NCBI GenBank assembly: GCA_029262695.1
Contig: JAJCYV010000027.1
Coordinates: 126,811 to 190,810, forward strand
Length of the DNA stretch: 64,000 nt
Reading direction: 5' to 3'
Source: Chloroflexota bacterium
GTDB lineage: Bacteria; Chloroflexota; Dehalococcoidia; SM23-28-2; RBG-16-64-32
The translations under genes and the position numbers were made by a program. Under the pieces are notes generated by a model. That model ran no database searches and was not told the origin of the DNA. It worked only from the letters and a program-made list of their open reading frames with translations. Below are positions 23,049 through 32,118 of the stretch, piece after piece. Each line of letters opens with the position of its first letter. The first letter of the stretch is position 1.

Positions 23049-23830
23049 CGGTCGACGGGTCGCTGGCGAAGCGGCTGCTGGAGGCGCTGCCGGACGTCCC
23101 GCGCTGGCTGGAGACGCGAGCGCCGCTGCTCTCGGGAGACTGCGAGGTACTTGGCTTCGTCGAGGCACCCCTGGCGTTCGTCGTCGTCGACCGGCCGCTG
23201 CGGCTGGCGTCGATCGTTGGCGAGCCGGAAGCGGAGGTGATCCGCGAGGTCGTAGAGCAAGTGGGAGAGGGCGGCGACGTGCTGGCGCAGGAAGACAACC
23301 GCGAGTACGTGGAGCGGGCGCTGCCAAGCTGGAGCGCTGAGACGGCCCACCTGCACCTGCTGGCGGATGAGAGTGCGCTGAGGAAGGCTGTGCCCGAGTC
23401 CGAGGTCCCCATTCACCCCGGGCGCGTCGTGCTGTTCCGGCCCGAAGTGCGCGTTGTGACACACGCGTCGCTGGCGCGTGCCGAGGGACTGTCCGCCGAG
23501 CTGCGTGAGGATCTGGAGCGGGCGCTGTTGCGGTGGGTCGTGGTCGCGGCGCACACGGAGTTCGGTCAGCTGGCGTCGTTCTGCTACGCCGCCTGGCCGA
23601 CGGAGACGCTGTGGGACGTCGCGATTGAGACGATGGAGCCGTATCGGCGGCAGGGCCACGGCGCGCGGGCGGTCAAGTTCCTCGTCGACCATATGTGGGA
23701 GCAGCGCAAGCGGCCTGTCTGGGGGGCGTTGGAGTCGAATGCAGCGTCGCTGGCGCTGGCGAAGAGGCTTGGCTTCCGGCCGGTAGACACGCTATTCGTC
23801 ATGCACCCGCCGGGCTACGCGCGCGGCTAG
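23045..23830 (+). CDS. GNAT family N-acetyltransferase (two-domain)
   Basis: A 261-residue protein whose C-terminal half is a GNAT domain: VAIETMEPYRRQGHGARAV gives the acetyl-CoA pyrophosphate loop, and ALESNAASLALAKRLGF the final helix. The N-terminal 130 residues are a degenerate, substrate-binding-like domain with no motif I recognise. It overlaps the DUF2277 gene by four bases. Its stop codon shares a CTAG with the stop of the convergent gene. Substrate unknown. Confidence 0.8.
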   Translation: MTVDGSLAKRLLEALPDVPRWLETRAPLLSGDCEVLGFVEAPLAFVVVDRPLRLASIVGEPEAEVIREVVEQVGEGGDVLAQEDNREYVERALPSWSAETAHLHLLADESALRKAVPESEVPIHPGRVVLFRPEVRVVTHASLARAEGLSAELREDLERALLRWVVVAAHTEFGQLASFCYAAWPTETLWDVAIETMEPYRRQGHGARAVKFLVDHMWEQRKRPVWGALESNAASLALAKRLGFRPVDTLFVMHPPGYARG

Positions 23831-24435
23831 GGCGTGACGGAGACGATCGCGCGGCCTTCTTCGAACGTGACCTGGTAGTCGAACTTCAGCGGCATTGTTT
23901 CCAGCGTCTCGTTCGTCTTGTCCTCGATCTCGTCGCGGAGTTCGTTGTCTACGAAGCCGGGGATGTCGTCGATGTCGAACTCGGTGATCGTGAAGCGAGC
24001 GTAAGGCCCGTCGAAGTCGACGGAGCCGCGGGCGCGGACGCTGGAGTCGAAGAGGCCGCCGATGACGGGGATGTCGCCGAGGACGGGCAGCTCGCCGTGG
24101 GCGAAGGCCTCGGCGTAGCCGTCGTGGAAGCAGATCGTGATCTCGTCGACCGGCAGGTCGTCGCCCAGGAGCTCGTCGGCGCGTGAGGTAACTTCGCTTT
24201 CGGTGAGGGTGATCTGGAACGGCGGAGCGCCAAGCTGGTTCCAGACGGCGTCGAAGACGCGGGCGAGAGAGACGTCTCTCTGAATCTCGCGCTCCTCGCC
24301 GGAGGGGCTTTTGCAGACGCCGGTCTCGTAAGTGCCGGCGGTCTGGATGAGGAAGTAGGTGACGCCGGCGGCGAGGGTAAGCACGGCGGCGGAGACGAAG
24401 ATGGAGAGGATGAGGAGGATGGGGTTGCGGACCAC
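23827..24435 (-). CDS. Membrane-anchored protein of unknown function
   Basis: A 202-residue protein with one N-terminal membrane helix (ILLILSIFVSAAVLTLAAGV and onward, residues 5-31) and an extracytoplasmic remainder. The outer part is acidic, with two cysteines (TGVCKSP and TICFHDG) that could pair. The pattern of short beta strands with a repeated FDG/DFD character recalls LmeA/DUF2993-like lipid-binding proteins, but I cannot assign it. It converges on the acetyltransferase gene, both TAG stops sharing the palindrome CTAG at 23827-23830. Confidence 0.6.
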   Translation of the reverse strand: MVRNPILLILSIFVSAAVLTLAAGVTYFLIQTAGTYETGVCKSPSGEEREIQRDVSLARVFDAVWNQLGAPPFQITLTESEVTSRADELLGDDLPVDEITICFHDGYAEAFAHGELPVLGDIPVIGGLFDSSVRARGSVDFDGPYARFTITEFDIDDIPGFVDNELRDEIEDKTNETLETMPLKFDYQVTFEEGRAIVSVTP

Positions 24436-24501
24436 GCGGCCATTGTACGCGGCGGGGGCGCAGCGTCCTGCGCTCCTCGCGACGAACGTGGTGCGATTCT
24501 G

Positions 24502-25698
24502 TTATCCGAACAGTCTGCTAAGGGCGGGCGCCAGGTCGCCGCGGCGCTCGACCGCGACGCCGTCGAGGCCCAGCCATCGCGCCATCGACTCGAGCTGAGG
24601 AGCGAGTTCAGCCGCGACGTGGTCACGGTCCTGGTCGGGCTCGGAGTGTGAGGCGCAAACCAGGAGTCGGCCCGCCTTCCGGTCCGACTTGAGATCGACG
24701 CGGGCGACGAGTTCATCGCCGAGGAGAAACGGGAGCACGTAATAGCCGTAGACGCGGTCCTTCTGAGGGACGTAGATCTCGATGCGATAGCGGAAGCCGA
24801 ACAGGCGCTCCGTGCGGTCACGATCCCAGATCAACGAGTCGAACGGCGACAGCAAGGCACGTGCATCGATCCTGTGGGGGTGGCGCGCCCCGGGATTGAG
24901 GTAGGCGGGGTCCTTCCAGCCGGCGACTTCGAGCCGATCCAGTGCGCCCGAGGCAGCCAACTCATCGAGTACCACGCGCGACCTGGTGATCGGGAGGCGG
25001 TAGTAATCGGCGAGGTCGTGGGCGGTGCCGATGCCGTGCGACTGCGCAGAGAGGAGGAGCAGGCGGCGCAGAGCTTCGTCCTCCTCCGGGGCGTCCGCCT
25101 CGAAGTGCTGGCGGGGGATCACACGCTCGGGGACGTCATAGAGGCGAGTGAACCCGCGCCGTCCGGCGATCGTCACGGCACCGCGCGCGAAGTGCCATTC
25201 GAGCGCGAACTTGCCCATGCCCCAGCTCCACCAGGTACCGCGGCGGCGCCTGGGGTCGTCTAGATCGGAGACCGTGAGGGGTCCGCGTTGCCGGACTTCG
25301 TCCAGAACACCGTTGACGTACCTGGAGTGCTCGGCAGCGATGTCGCGCATGCGATGGACCCACTCGGAACCCACCATCCGATGGCGGAAGAGAGGGTACT
25401 GCTCGACCGGTATCAGCGATGCCGCGTGCCCCCAGTACTCGAAGAGCTTTCGGTCGCTGTAGGCGTAGTCGTCGAGCCGTTGGCGGTCGTACGGCCCGAG
25501 GCGCGAGAACACGGGAAGGTAGTGGGAGCGGACCAGCGCGTTCACTGAGTCGATCTGGAGGAGGCCAACGCGCCGTAGCACGCGACGGAAGTGTGACGCA
25601 TTCGCAGCGCCCTTCGGTGGCGGATCGGCGAATCCCTGCGCGGCGAGGGCGATGCGGCGGGCATGTGGAGGCGAAAGGCGCCTGAGACGCGCTGTCAT
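24502..25698 (-). CDS. YcaQ/AlkX-type winged-helix DNA glycosylase
   Basis: A 398-residue member of the HTH_42 family. E. coli YcaQ of this family unhooks interstrand DNA crosslinks and excises alkylated bases. The catalytic segment is LLQIDSVNALVRSHYLPVF (about residues 45-63), where the Gln-x-Asp triad of the AlkX subgroup is intact. Other family traits are YWGHAASLIP and a C-terminal SPFDSLIWDRDRTERLF. The ATG at 25698 is preferred over in-frame ATGs at 25707 and 25716 because TATAAT lies on this strand at 25711-25706, which would leave the upstream ATGs outside the transcript and make the message leaderless. Confidence 0.82.
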   Translation of the reverse strand: MTARLRRLSPPHARRIALAAQGFADPPPKGAANASHFRRVLRRVGLLQIDSVNALVRSHYLPVFSRLGPYDRQRLDDYAYSDRKLFEYWGHAASLIPVEQYPLFRHRMVGSEWVHRMRDIAAEHSRYVNGVLDEVRQRGPLTVSDLDDPRRRRGTWWSWGMGKFALEWHFARGAVTIAGRRGFTRLYDVPERVIPRQHFEADAPEEDEALRRLLLLSAQSHGIGTAHDLADYYRLPITRSRVVLDELAASGALDRLEVAGWKDPAYLNPGARHPHRIDARALLSPFDSLIWDRDRTERLFGFRYRIEIYVPQKDRVYGYYVLPFLLGDELVARVDLKSDRKAGRLLVCASHSEPDQDRDHVAAELAPQLESMARWLGLDGVAVERRGDLAPALSRLFG

Positions 25699-25705
25699 GG
25701 CGGAC

Positions 25706-25711
25706 ATTATA
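25706..25711 (-). promoter_or_regulatory. -10 box for the YcaQ-type gene
   Basis: A perfect TATAAT on the complement, seven bases before the ATG at 25698. No good -35 is seen. Confidence 0.5.
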
Positions 25712-25765
25712 GGCATCCGCTGAGCGTTGCTCGCCCTCGCGATGTCACTGGCCGGGCGCCGGGGC

Positions 25766-27325
25766 CTATTCGGCGGCTCTTGCGCGCTCCTGTTCGATCA
25801 GCTCGCGGCGGAGGATCTTGCCGGTCGGCGACTTGGGGATGGCGTCGACGAACTCGATCTCGCGCACCTTCTTGTAGGGCGCGACGCGCTCTTCGACGAA
25901 GCCCATCAGCTCGTCGGTGGAGACTTCCTTGCCCTCACGGATGAGGACGAACGCCTTGGGGATCTCGCCCGAAGCGGCGTCGCGCTTGGGGATGACGGCG
26001 GAGTCCATGACGTCCGGGTGCTCCATGAGCAGTCCTTCGAGTTCGGCGGGGGCGATCTGGTAGCCCTTGTACTTGATCATCTCCTTCTTGCGGTCGAGGA
26101 TGGTGACATAACCTTCCTCATCGAGGGAGACGATGTCCCCGGTGGCGATCCAGCCGGGCTCGGGCAACGTCTCTTTAGTCGCCTCTTCGTTGTTCCAGTA
26201 GCCCTTCATCACCTGCGGGCCGAAGACCATCAGTTCGCCGACTTCGCCGGGGCCGAGCTCCTTGCCGTCGTCGAGGGAGACGACCTTCTCGACGGTGTCA
26301 GCGACGGGCGGACCGACGGTGGCGTCTTTGATGCGATTGATCGGGTTGATGTTGGTGACGGGGCTGGTCTCGGTCAGGCCGTAGCCCTGGAGGACGGTCG
26401 TGTCGAGGGCCTCGGCGGCGGCGCGGGCGACCTCCGGCGGCAGCGGGGCAGCGGCGGAGGTGATCGACGTCAGCGAGGAGGTGTCGTACTTGCCGATGTC
26501 CGGGAAGTTGGCGAGGGCGAGGAGCGCCGGAGGCACGGCGAAGAGCTGCGTGATCTTGTGGCGCTGGATGAGGTCGAGGCAGAGGTTGGGGTCGAAGCGG
26601 GGCATGATCACCTGGGGGATACCGGCGGCGAAGCCACAGGTCATGAGCACTACCATGCCGTAGATGTGGAAGAAGGGCAGGAAGTCGAGGTTGGTGCTGT
26701 AGCCGGAGGAGATGCCTGTGGTCAGTGTCTGCCGGACGTTAGAGGTGAGGTTGTAGTGAGTTAACATAACGCCTTTGGGCAGACCGGTGGTGCCGGAGGA
26801 GTAGGGGAGGGCGGCGAGGTCTTCCAGCGGGTTGATGCGGACGGGCTTCGGGTCGTCAGCGGCCTCGCCGGCGAGCGTCCAGACGCCTTCGATCGGGAAG
26901 ATGTGCTTGAGGGCCGGGAGGTGCTCGCGGACTTTCTCGACGAGGGGGACGAGGGGGCCCATGGCGAAGATGGCGGAAGCGCCGGCGTCTTCGAGCTGGT
27001 GCAGGAGTTCGCGCTCCTTGTAGAGAGGGTTGAGAGTGGTGACGGTGCCACCGGCGAAGAGGATGGCGTAGAAGGCGATGAAGTACTCCGCGGAGTTGCC
27101 AGAGAAGATCGCGACGCGATCGCCTTTCTGGATGCCGTTGTCCTGGAGGAAGCGTCCGAGTTTGCGGCAGGCGGTCCAGGTCTGCCCGAAGGTGTACTCG
27201 GTGTTCTCGTGGGTGATGAGCGCGGGCTTGTCGCGGTACATCTCAGCCGCTGGCGCCAGGAGGTCGGGCAGGGTGACCTCCGGATAGGGCTTGATGCTGT
27301 ACCAGGGGCTATGGAACAGGGTCAT
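25766..27325 (-). CDS. AMP-forming acyl-CoA ligase (fatty-acid/4-coumarate-CoA ligase type)
   Basis: A 519-residue member of the adenylate-forming family, expected to activate a fatty or aromatic acid to its CoA ester using ATP. Visible motifs: the P-loop-like LPYSSGTTGLPKGVMLTHYN (about residues 174-193), QGYGLTETSPVT (about 313), the GWIATGDI/DRKKEMIKYKGYQI hinge (about 398-425) and the catalytic lysine in PKSPTGKILRREL. The downstream methyltransferase gene ends two bases from its start on the same strand, so the two probably form an operon. Chain-length preference cannot be read. Confidence 0.92.
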   Translation of the reverse strand: MTLFHSPWYSIKPYPEVTLPDLLAPAAEMYRDKPALITHENTEYTFGQTWTACRKLGRFLQDNGIQKGDRVAIFSGNSAEYFIAFYAILFAGGTVTTLNPLYKERELLHQLEDAGASAIFAMGPLVPLVEKVREHLPALKHIFPIEGVWTLAGEAADDPKPVRINPLEDLAALPYSSGTTGLPKGVMLTHYNLTSNVRQTLTTGISSGYSTNLDFLPFFHIYGMVVLMTCGFAAGIPQVIMPRFDPNLCLDLIQRHKITQLFAVPPALLALANFPDIGKYDTSSLTSITSAAAPLPPEVARAAAEALDTTVLQGYGLTETSPVTNINPINRIKDATVGPPVADTVEKVVSLDDGKELGPGEVGELMVFGPQVMKGYWNNEEATKETLPEPGWIATGDIVSLDEEGYVTILDRKKEMIKYKGYQIAPAELEGLLMEHPDVMDSAVIPKRDAASGEIPKAFVLIREGKEVSTDELMGFVEERVAPYKKVREIEFVDAIPKSPTGKILRRELIEQERARAAE

Positions 27326-27327
27326 GG

Positions 27328-28401
27328 CTAGTCCTTCCGGGCTATGTAGTAGGCGTTCATAATGTCGCCTTCGACTCGCTTCATGTCAACCGAGGTGAAA
27401 CCGGCGTCGGCGAGCATGTCCCGGGCGAGTTGCTCTCCCCACATGGTGCCGAGACCAGCGCCGCCGAGCGCGAGCGAGACGGTCATGCAGTGCATCGTGG
27501 ATATGCTGTACTGCATTGGCGCGAGCGGGTTCTGCAGGTTGTCTGCGAGGTCGCTGGAGGCGGCGATGTCAACCATCAGGAAGGCGCCGCGGGGCCGCAG
27601 AGCGTTGGCGATGTTCTGCAGGACCTGCGCCGGCTGGGCCTGGTCGTGGATGGCGTCGAAGGCCGTGATCAGGTCGAAGGCTTCGGGCTCGTCAATCGCC
27701 GCGAGGTCGTGTACGGCAAAGCGGGCGTTAGTGAGCCCGAGGTCCTGCGCCTCGGCTTCGGCGGCGGCAACGCCTTCGGTGGAGAAGTCGTAGCCGGTGA
27801 AGCGGCTGTTGGGGAAAGCCCGGGCCATGATGTTGATGGCGTGTCCCTGGCCGCAGCCGGCGTCGAGGACGTCGATGCCGTTCGTCAGCCGCTCCGGGAG
27901 ACCCTCGACGAGCGGTAGGGTCACTCGCAGCAGCCGGAAGTCGACGACCTTGGCGCTCTCGTCCGCCATGAGCTGCTGGAACCTCTCGAAGCGGTCGTAA
28001 GGGACGCCGCCGCCGTTCCGGAAGGATTCAAGAAGTTCATCTTCGACGTTGCCGAAGAGAGGCACGAACTGCGCGATCGTAGCGAGGTTGCGCCGGCCGG
28101 CAGCACGGGTGAGCGATGCGGCGTGCTCCGGCGGCAGGCGGTACGTGCGGGCGGCGGCGTCGAACTCGACGACGCGGCCGGCGGTCATCGCGGCCAGCCA
28201 CTCGCGGACGTAGCGCTCGTTGAGGTCGGCCGCGCTGGCGATCTCCTCGCTCGTGGAGGGTGGCAGGGCCGCCATCGCGTCGAAGAGCCCGGCGCGGTGC
28301 GCGATGCTTGTCATAAGTGTGAGCATGGCGCTGCTCATCATGCCCATCATCTGGAACATGAACGCCTTGGCCTTGTTTTGGTCGATCGCCGGGGTCGTCA
28401 A
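27328..28401 (-). CDS. Winged-helix plus class I SAM methyltransferase
   Basis: A 357-residue protein. The N-terminal 110 residues form a winged-helix dimerisation domain like those of O-methyltransferases ([19 protein letters not shown], then [20 protein letters not shown]). The SAM domain follows, with [20 protein letters not shown] (about residues 177-196). The general arrangement resembles mycobacterial Rv2258c-like methyltransferases of unknown substrate. It lies immediately upstream of the acyl-CoA ligase gene, which suggests modification of a lipid or aromatic acid, but this is inference. Confidence 0.85.
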   Translation of the reverse strand: MTTPAIDQNKAKAFMFQMMGMMSSAMLTLMTSIAHRAGLFDAMAALPPSTSEEIASAADLNERYVREWLAAMTAGRVVEFDAAARTYRLPPEHAASLTRAAGRRNLATIAQFVPLFGNVEDELLESFRNGGGVPYDRFERFQQLMADESAKVVDFRLLRVTLPLVEGLPERLTNGIDVLDAGCGQGHAINIMARAFPNSRFTGYDFSTEGVAAAEAEAQDLGLTNARFAVHDLAAIDEPEAFDLITAFDAIHDQAQPAQVLQNIANALRPRGAFLMVDIAASSDLADNLQNPLAPMQYSISTMHCMTVSLALGGAGLGTMWGEQLARDMLADAGFTSVDMKRVEGDIMNAYYIARKD

Positions 28402-28458
28402 AGGGGCCTCCCTGTCGCTCTGCCTCGTGCGGCGGCCTTTGTTGTCGTGAGAGAGCGC

Positions 28459-29004
28459 CTAGTTGCCGAGGAGGGAGGGGTAGCCGAGGGCGACGATGTC
28501 TTCGACGTACTCGGAGCGCCAGCCGGGGTTAGGGACGGGCTTGCGGCGCTCGCGGTACCAACCGTGGATCTTGATGTACTGCTCCTCCAGGAAGCGTCGC
28601 CAGGTGTTCTCTTCCGCGAAGAGTTCGGCGTCCACTTCTTCGAGGCGCTTGTCCATCTCCTCGGGGTCAACGTCGAGGTCCTCACGCCAGTAGTCGGTGA
28701 GGTAGTCGAGCGTCTCCTCGAGGCTGCTGCGGCACTCTTCGAGGAGGGCGAGCATGAAGCCTTCTTCGTCGACGCGGCGGCCGCGCAGGCGCACGGCGGT
28801 GGCGCAGCTCTGGCAGAGGAGGACGAACTTGCGGGAGTCGCAGTTTTCGCGATGGGTGCAGCCGGCGCAGAGCGGCGCCCACTCGGCGGCTTCGGGCGTG
28901 CGCAGATAGCCGACGAGGACTTCCTCTTCGAGGCTGCCGCAGCGGGGGCAGGATAGCTTCTTGGCGAGGATGTCGTTGATGGCGCGGTGCCAGTCAATCT
29001 GCAT
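28459..29004 (-). CDS. Zinc-ribbon protein of unknown function
   Basis: A 181-residue protein. The N-terminal third holds three cysteine pairs, SCPRCGS, PLCAGCTHRENC and LCQSCAT, consistent with one or two zinc sites. The C-terminal two thirds is acidic and helical (EEGFMLALLEECRSSLEETL, then EEMDKRLEEVDAELF) and ends in an aromatic stretch. I do not recognise a family. It has its own spacer on both sides. Confidence 0.6.
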   Translation of the reverse strand: MQIDWHRAINDILAKKLSCPRCGSLEEEVLVGYLRTPEAAEWAPLCAGCTHRENCDSRKFVLLCQSCATAVRLRGRRVDEEGFMLALLEECRSSLEETLDYLTDYWREDLDVDPEEMDKRLEEVDAELFAEENTWRRFLEEQYIKIHGWYRERRKPVPNPGWRSEYVEDIVALGYPSLLGN

Positions 29005-29097
29005 GACCGTTCCCCGTTACTCCCTCTCTGCTCCGGGGCGTTTAGCGGATACATCATAGGTGTTTTCGGCCCGCTGTCAACACGTTCGCGGGGCCGT

Positions 29098-29580
29098 TCA
29101 GGGAAGAGTCGCGCGAAACCAGCCCGATTGCCCAGGGGCTTCCTCGACGCCGACGGCGATTGACGTAACGTTGGAAGCGCCCCGCTCCCGTAAGGCGTCA
29201 ACGATTCGGCGGGCGATGTATTCCGCCAGACGCTCCGCTGTGGAGTTGTCCACCGGCAGTTCAGCGACGTCAGAGCGCGGGATGACGTAGCGGCGATCGC
29301 CGAACCTGACCTCGAACTCGTCGTCTGAGGCGGCGATCGCCAGGGACCGGTTCGCAAGCGGTAGGAGGAACTTGTGATCGAGTTCGCTGCAGATGCTGCG
29401 GACGAGCGCTTTGGCCTCGCTGAAGTCGAGGACCCAGGCGTCCGCCGTCAGATCACCGTCGATCTCGACCGTTAGGGCGTAGTTGTGACCGTGCAGCGGC
29501 TCGCACTCGCCGGCGGACGTTGTGAAGTGCGCGGCGGCGAAACGCAGGGTCTGGTGATCGAGGACGATGCGGAAGGACAC
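29098..29580 (-). CDS. 6-pyruvoyl-tetrahydropterin synthase/QueD family protein
   Basis: A 160-residue T-fold enzyme. The zinc histidines are in FAAAHFTT and LHGHNY, and the catalytic cysteine in GECEPLHGH gives the Cys-x3-His-x-His pattern of QueD (6-carboxytetrahydropterin synthase). A conserved acidic segment (AVGVEEAPGQSGWF) ends the protein. The reading frame stays open for 267 bases upstream, but that part looks non-coding. GTG at 29580 gives the natural N terminus and is preceded by TTGCCT-N18-TATCCT. No other queuosine genes (queC, queE, queF) are nearby, so a different pterin role is possible. Confidence 0.82.
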   Translation of the reverse strand: MSFRIVLDHQTLRFAAAHFTTSAGECEPLHGHNYALTVEIDGDLTADAWVLDFSEAKALVRSICSELDHKFLLPLANRSLAIAASDDEFEVRFGDRRYVIPRSDVAELPVDNSTAERLAEYIARRIVDALRERGASNVTSIAVGVEEAPGQSGWFRATLP

Positions 29581-29968
29581 AACAGGGCGAGGATACCGGG
29601 CGGAGCCGTCCGGAGGCAATCCAGGAAAAGAACGAAAGAGGTTCGCACTATATATGTTATGTGCATTACCCATAAGGAACCGGGCAGGGAAGGGGCCGGG
29701 AGGCTCACGAATCGCCAGGGAGGCCTGGGCCATCGGCGCGCGTGACAGCCCTGGTGCACGCGCGCGGAACCAAACGACACGGCGCGCGCGTAACTTCAAG
29801 TGTGCGTCTCCCAATTGCCGCGCCTTCCTGGCCGGTGCTACACTCAAATGAGGCCCCGGAGCGGCCTGGATGGGCGTCCGGGGGCAGTCGTGGGAGGCGC
29901 CAGGTCAGTGTGGCGGCGCCTGTTCGCTGCTTATGTAAATTACCGGGGGCAGATAGGCGGGATCGCTG
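29581..29968. promoter_or_regulatory. Divergent spacer between queD-like and ctpA-like genes
   Basis: No gene is supported in these 388 bases. On the minus strand TTGCCT (29619-29614) and TATCCT (29595-29590) form a promoter ending nine bases before the GTG at 29580. An AT-rich island (29644-29668, ACTATATATGTTATGTG) stands out from the GC-rich surroundings. TTATGTAAAT at 29931-29940 resembles TTATGTAAAC in front of smpB (31207-31216). Confidence 0.5.
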
Positions 29969-31201
29969 ATGTGGAAGACGATAAAGCTTAGCCTGGCGCT
30001 GACGTTCGTCACGCTCGTCGTGGCGTTCGGTGGCGCGCTGGGCTTCGCGCTCGGCGAGGACACCGGGGGTGGTTCCGCGGGCAGCGCGACCGTCCCCAAC
30101 TCCAGCGATGAGTTCGGGCTCCTCGACGAGATCGCCGACATACTACGGGAGGACTTCGTCAATCCGGACGCGGTCACGGACCAGGCGCTGCAGCAAGGGT
30201 CGATCCAGGGCATCATCGATGAGCTGGGTGACCCGCACACCGTCTACATCACTCCGGAGAGCTATCAGAACGGCACCGACCTCATCGGCGGCACGTTCGA
30301 AGGGATCGGCGCGACGGTGGACCAGGACCCGGTGACGGGCGAGATCATGATCGTGGCGCCGTTCCACGGCTCACCGGCCGAGGCGGCCGGCATCCTGCCC
30401 GGAGACGCGATCCTGGCCGTGGACGGCGAGTCGACAGAAGGCTGGAGCGTGCAGGACGCGGTGAGCCAGATCCGAGGGCCCGACGGCAGCACGGTGACGC
30501 TGACGGTGCGCCACGCGGACCGCGAGACGGAGGACGTGGCGATCAAGCGGGGGACTATCGTCGTGCCGACGGTTTTCTTCGACGAAGTGCTGGACGAGGA
30601 CGGCGAGGTGGTGCCGGAGCTGGCTTACATCGAGATTCAGCAGTTCACGGAGCGCACGGTGGGTGATATGCGGGAGGCGCTGAAGCAGGTCGAGGACGGC
30701 GGCTACAGCGGGTTGATCCTGGACTTGCGCCTGAACCCGGGCGGCGGCCTGGACGCGACGGTGAGCGTGACGGAGATGTTTATCGACGGCGGTCTGGTAC
30801 TGACGCAGGTAGACCGCGACGGAGTCGAGATTCCTTTCGAGGCGCACTCCGGTGGCGAGGCGACGGAGATTCCGATCGTGATCCTGGTCGGCCCGAACTC
30901 GGCCAGCGGCTCCGAAGTGCTGGCGGGCGCGCTGAGGGACCACGGCCGCGCGCAGCTGGTCGGCGACCAGACGTTCGGTAAGGGTTCTGTCAACCAGCTG
31001 CGTGACCTTTCCAACGGCGGCGCGCTGTACGTCACGATCGCGCGCTGGCTGACGCCCAACGGCGACCTGATCGAAGGCGTTGGCCTGACGCCGGACGTCC
31101 AGGTGGACACGACGACGGAGGAGCTGCAGAGCGGCTTCGGCCCGCAGCTATACGCCGCCATCGACCTGCTGGAGCAACAGCTGGCCGCAGCGGCCCAGTA
31201 G
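29969..31201 (+). CDS. ctpA: S41 family carboxyl-terminal processing protease (CtpA-like)
   Basis: A 410-residue exported serine protease. An N-terminal signal/anchor helix (LSLALTFVTLVVAFGGALGF) is followed by the N-terminal helices, a PDZ domain (about residues 105-190; SPAEAAGILPGDAILAVDG) and the S41 catalytic domain. The Ser-Lys dyad is seen in GPNSASGSEVLAG and QTFGKGSVNQL. It acts outside the membrane, trimming or degrading proteins from their C termini. smpB and the tmRNA gene follow on the same strand. That is notable because the tmRNA tag is itself a C-terminal degradation signal, though direct co-function is only inferred. Confidence 0.93.
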   Translation: MWKTIKLSLALTFVTLVVAFGGALGFALGEDTGGGSAGSATVPNSSDEFGLLDEIADILREDFVNPDAVTDQALQQGSIQGIIDELGDPHTVYITPESYQNGTDLIGGTFEGIGATVDQDPVTGEIMIVAPFHGSPAEAAGILPGDAILAVDGESTEGWSVQDAVSQIRGPDGSTVTLTVRHADRETEDVAIKRGTIVVPTVFFDEVLDEDGEVVPELAYIEIQQFTERTVGDMREALKQVEDGGYSGLILDLRLNPGGGLDATVSVTEMFIDGGLVLTQVDRDGVEIPFEAHSGGEATEIPIVILVGPNSASGSEVLAGALRDHGRAQLVGDQTFGKGSVNQLRDLSNGGALYVTIARWLTPNGDLIEGVGLTPDVQVDTTTEELQSGFGPQLYAAIDLLEQQLAAAAQ

Positions 31202-31238
31202 AAGGGTTATGTAAACCTCTCCCCTTCCGGGAGTCCCC

Positions 31239-31691
31239 GTGGCCGAAAAGACAGTCAGCACCAACAAGAAGGCCGCCTTCGACTACGAGCTCCTGAAGAG
31301 AGTGGAGGCCGGCCTATCGCTCACCGGCACGGAGATCAAGTCGATCCGCGACGGCAGCGTGAGCATCCGCGAGGCTTACGTGAGGCCAAAGGAGGGTGAG
31401 CTGTGGCTGGTGGGGGCGCACATCGCGAAGTATGCGCCGGCGGCGGGGACGAACCACGAGCCGACGCGGGACCGCAAGCTGCTGCTGCACAAGCGCCAGA
31501 TCCGCGAGCTGGAACGCGAGGCGACGACGGCCGGGGCGACGATCGTGCCGACGCGGCTGTATCTGAAGAACGGGCTGGCGAAGCTGGAGATCGCGCTGGC
31601 GCGGGGTAAGCGCAAGTACGACAAGCGCCAGACGATCGCCAAGCGCGAAGCGGAGCGGCGGATGCAGCAGGCGACGCGGCGGCGCGCCTGA
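31239..31691 (+). CDS. smpB: SsrA-binding protein SmpB
   Basis: A 150-residue SmpB, the tmRNA partner needed for trans-translation. The OB-fold core shows GLSLTGTEIKSIRDGSVSI and the C-terminal basic tail has GKRKYDKRQTIAKREAERR, which enters the mRNA channel. GTG start with GGGAG upstream. The tmRNA gene begins 70 bases after the stop, the common smpB-ssrA order. Confidence 0.97.
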   Translation: MAEKTVSTNKKAAFDYELLKRVEAGLSLTGTEIKSIRDGSVSIREAYVRPKEGELWLVGAHIAKYAPAAGTNHEPTRDRKLLLHKRQIRELEREATTAGATIVPTRLYLKNGLAKLEIALARGKRKYDKRQTIAKREAERRMQQATRRRA

Positions 31692-31743
31692 ACCCCGCGC
31701 CTGAGGCCCCTCCCTCCCCTCTCGTGAGATCGCTCATATGTGC

Positions 31744-31749
31744 TAGAAT
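31744..31749 (+). promoter_or_regulatory. -10 box of ssrA
   Basis: TAGAAT, thirteen bases before the mature 5' end at 31762, leaving a short leader for RNase P processing. A weak -35 (TCGTGA, 31722-31727) is 16 bp upstream. Confidence 0.5.
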
Positions 31750-31761
31750 TGGTGTGCAAGT

Positions 31762-32118
31762 GGGGACGCAAGGATTCGACAGGGAAAGTTGATCCCGGTT
31801 TGCAGGTCGAGGTCGCCAGACCCTCGTAAATCTCCTGGCACTTAAGCCTAACTGGCGAAAACCAGTACGCTCTCGCCGCCTAACATTAGGTAGCGACGTT
31901 GAACGCAGGCCTCACCCCGATGGGCGGCGATTCAGCGACGTAATGTCGGGGTGCTGTCTCCTTACGCCGATAGCGGAGGCAAAAGACAATCGGCTTTGCC
32001 CGCCGGTTACGCGGCCGCCAGCGGTACGCCGGGCGAGACTCAAGAGACGGCTAAGCCTGTAGACGGCCTGGTGGGTTTTCTTCTGGACGAGGGGTTCGAT
32101 TCCCCTCCGTCTCCACCA
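31762..32118 (+). ncRNA. ssrA: tmRNA (one-piece)
   Basis: The 5' end GGGGACG pairs with CGTCTCC near the 3' end to form the acceptor stem, and the encoded CCA is at 32116-32118. The T-arm reads GAGGGGTTCGATTCCCCTC, and the conserved GGATTCGAC follows the 5' stem. The tag ORF is 31854-31883: GGC GAA AAC CAG TAC GCT CTC GCC GCC TAA, giving GENQYALAA (with the charged alanine, AGENQYALAA). The resume codon is preceded by CTAACT. The terminal ALAA is the standard ClpXP degron. A CDS on the other strand overlaps its last 68 bases. Confidence 0.96.

Noticed and set aside
29581-29847. 89-residue N-terminal extension of the QueD-like protein
   Set aside because: Composition is unlike the enzyme, the family starts at the SFRIVL segment, and a promoter lies inside the extension.
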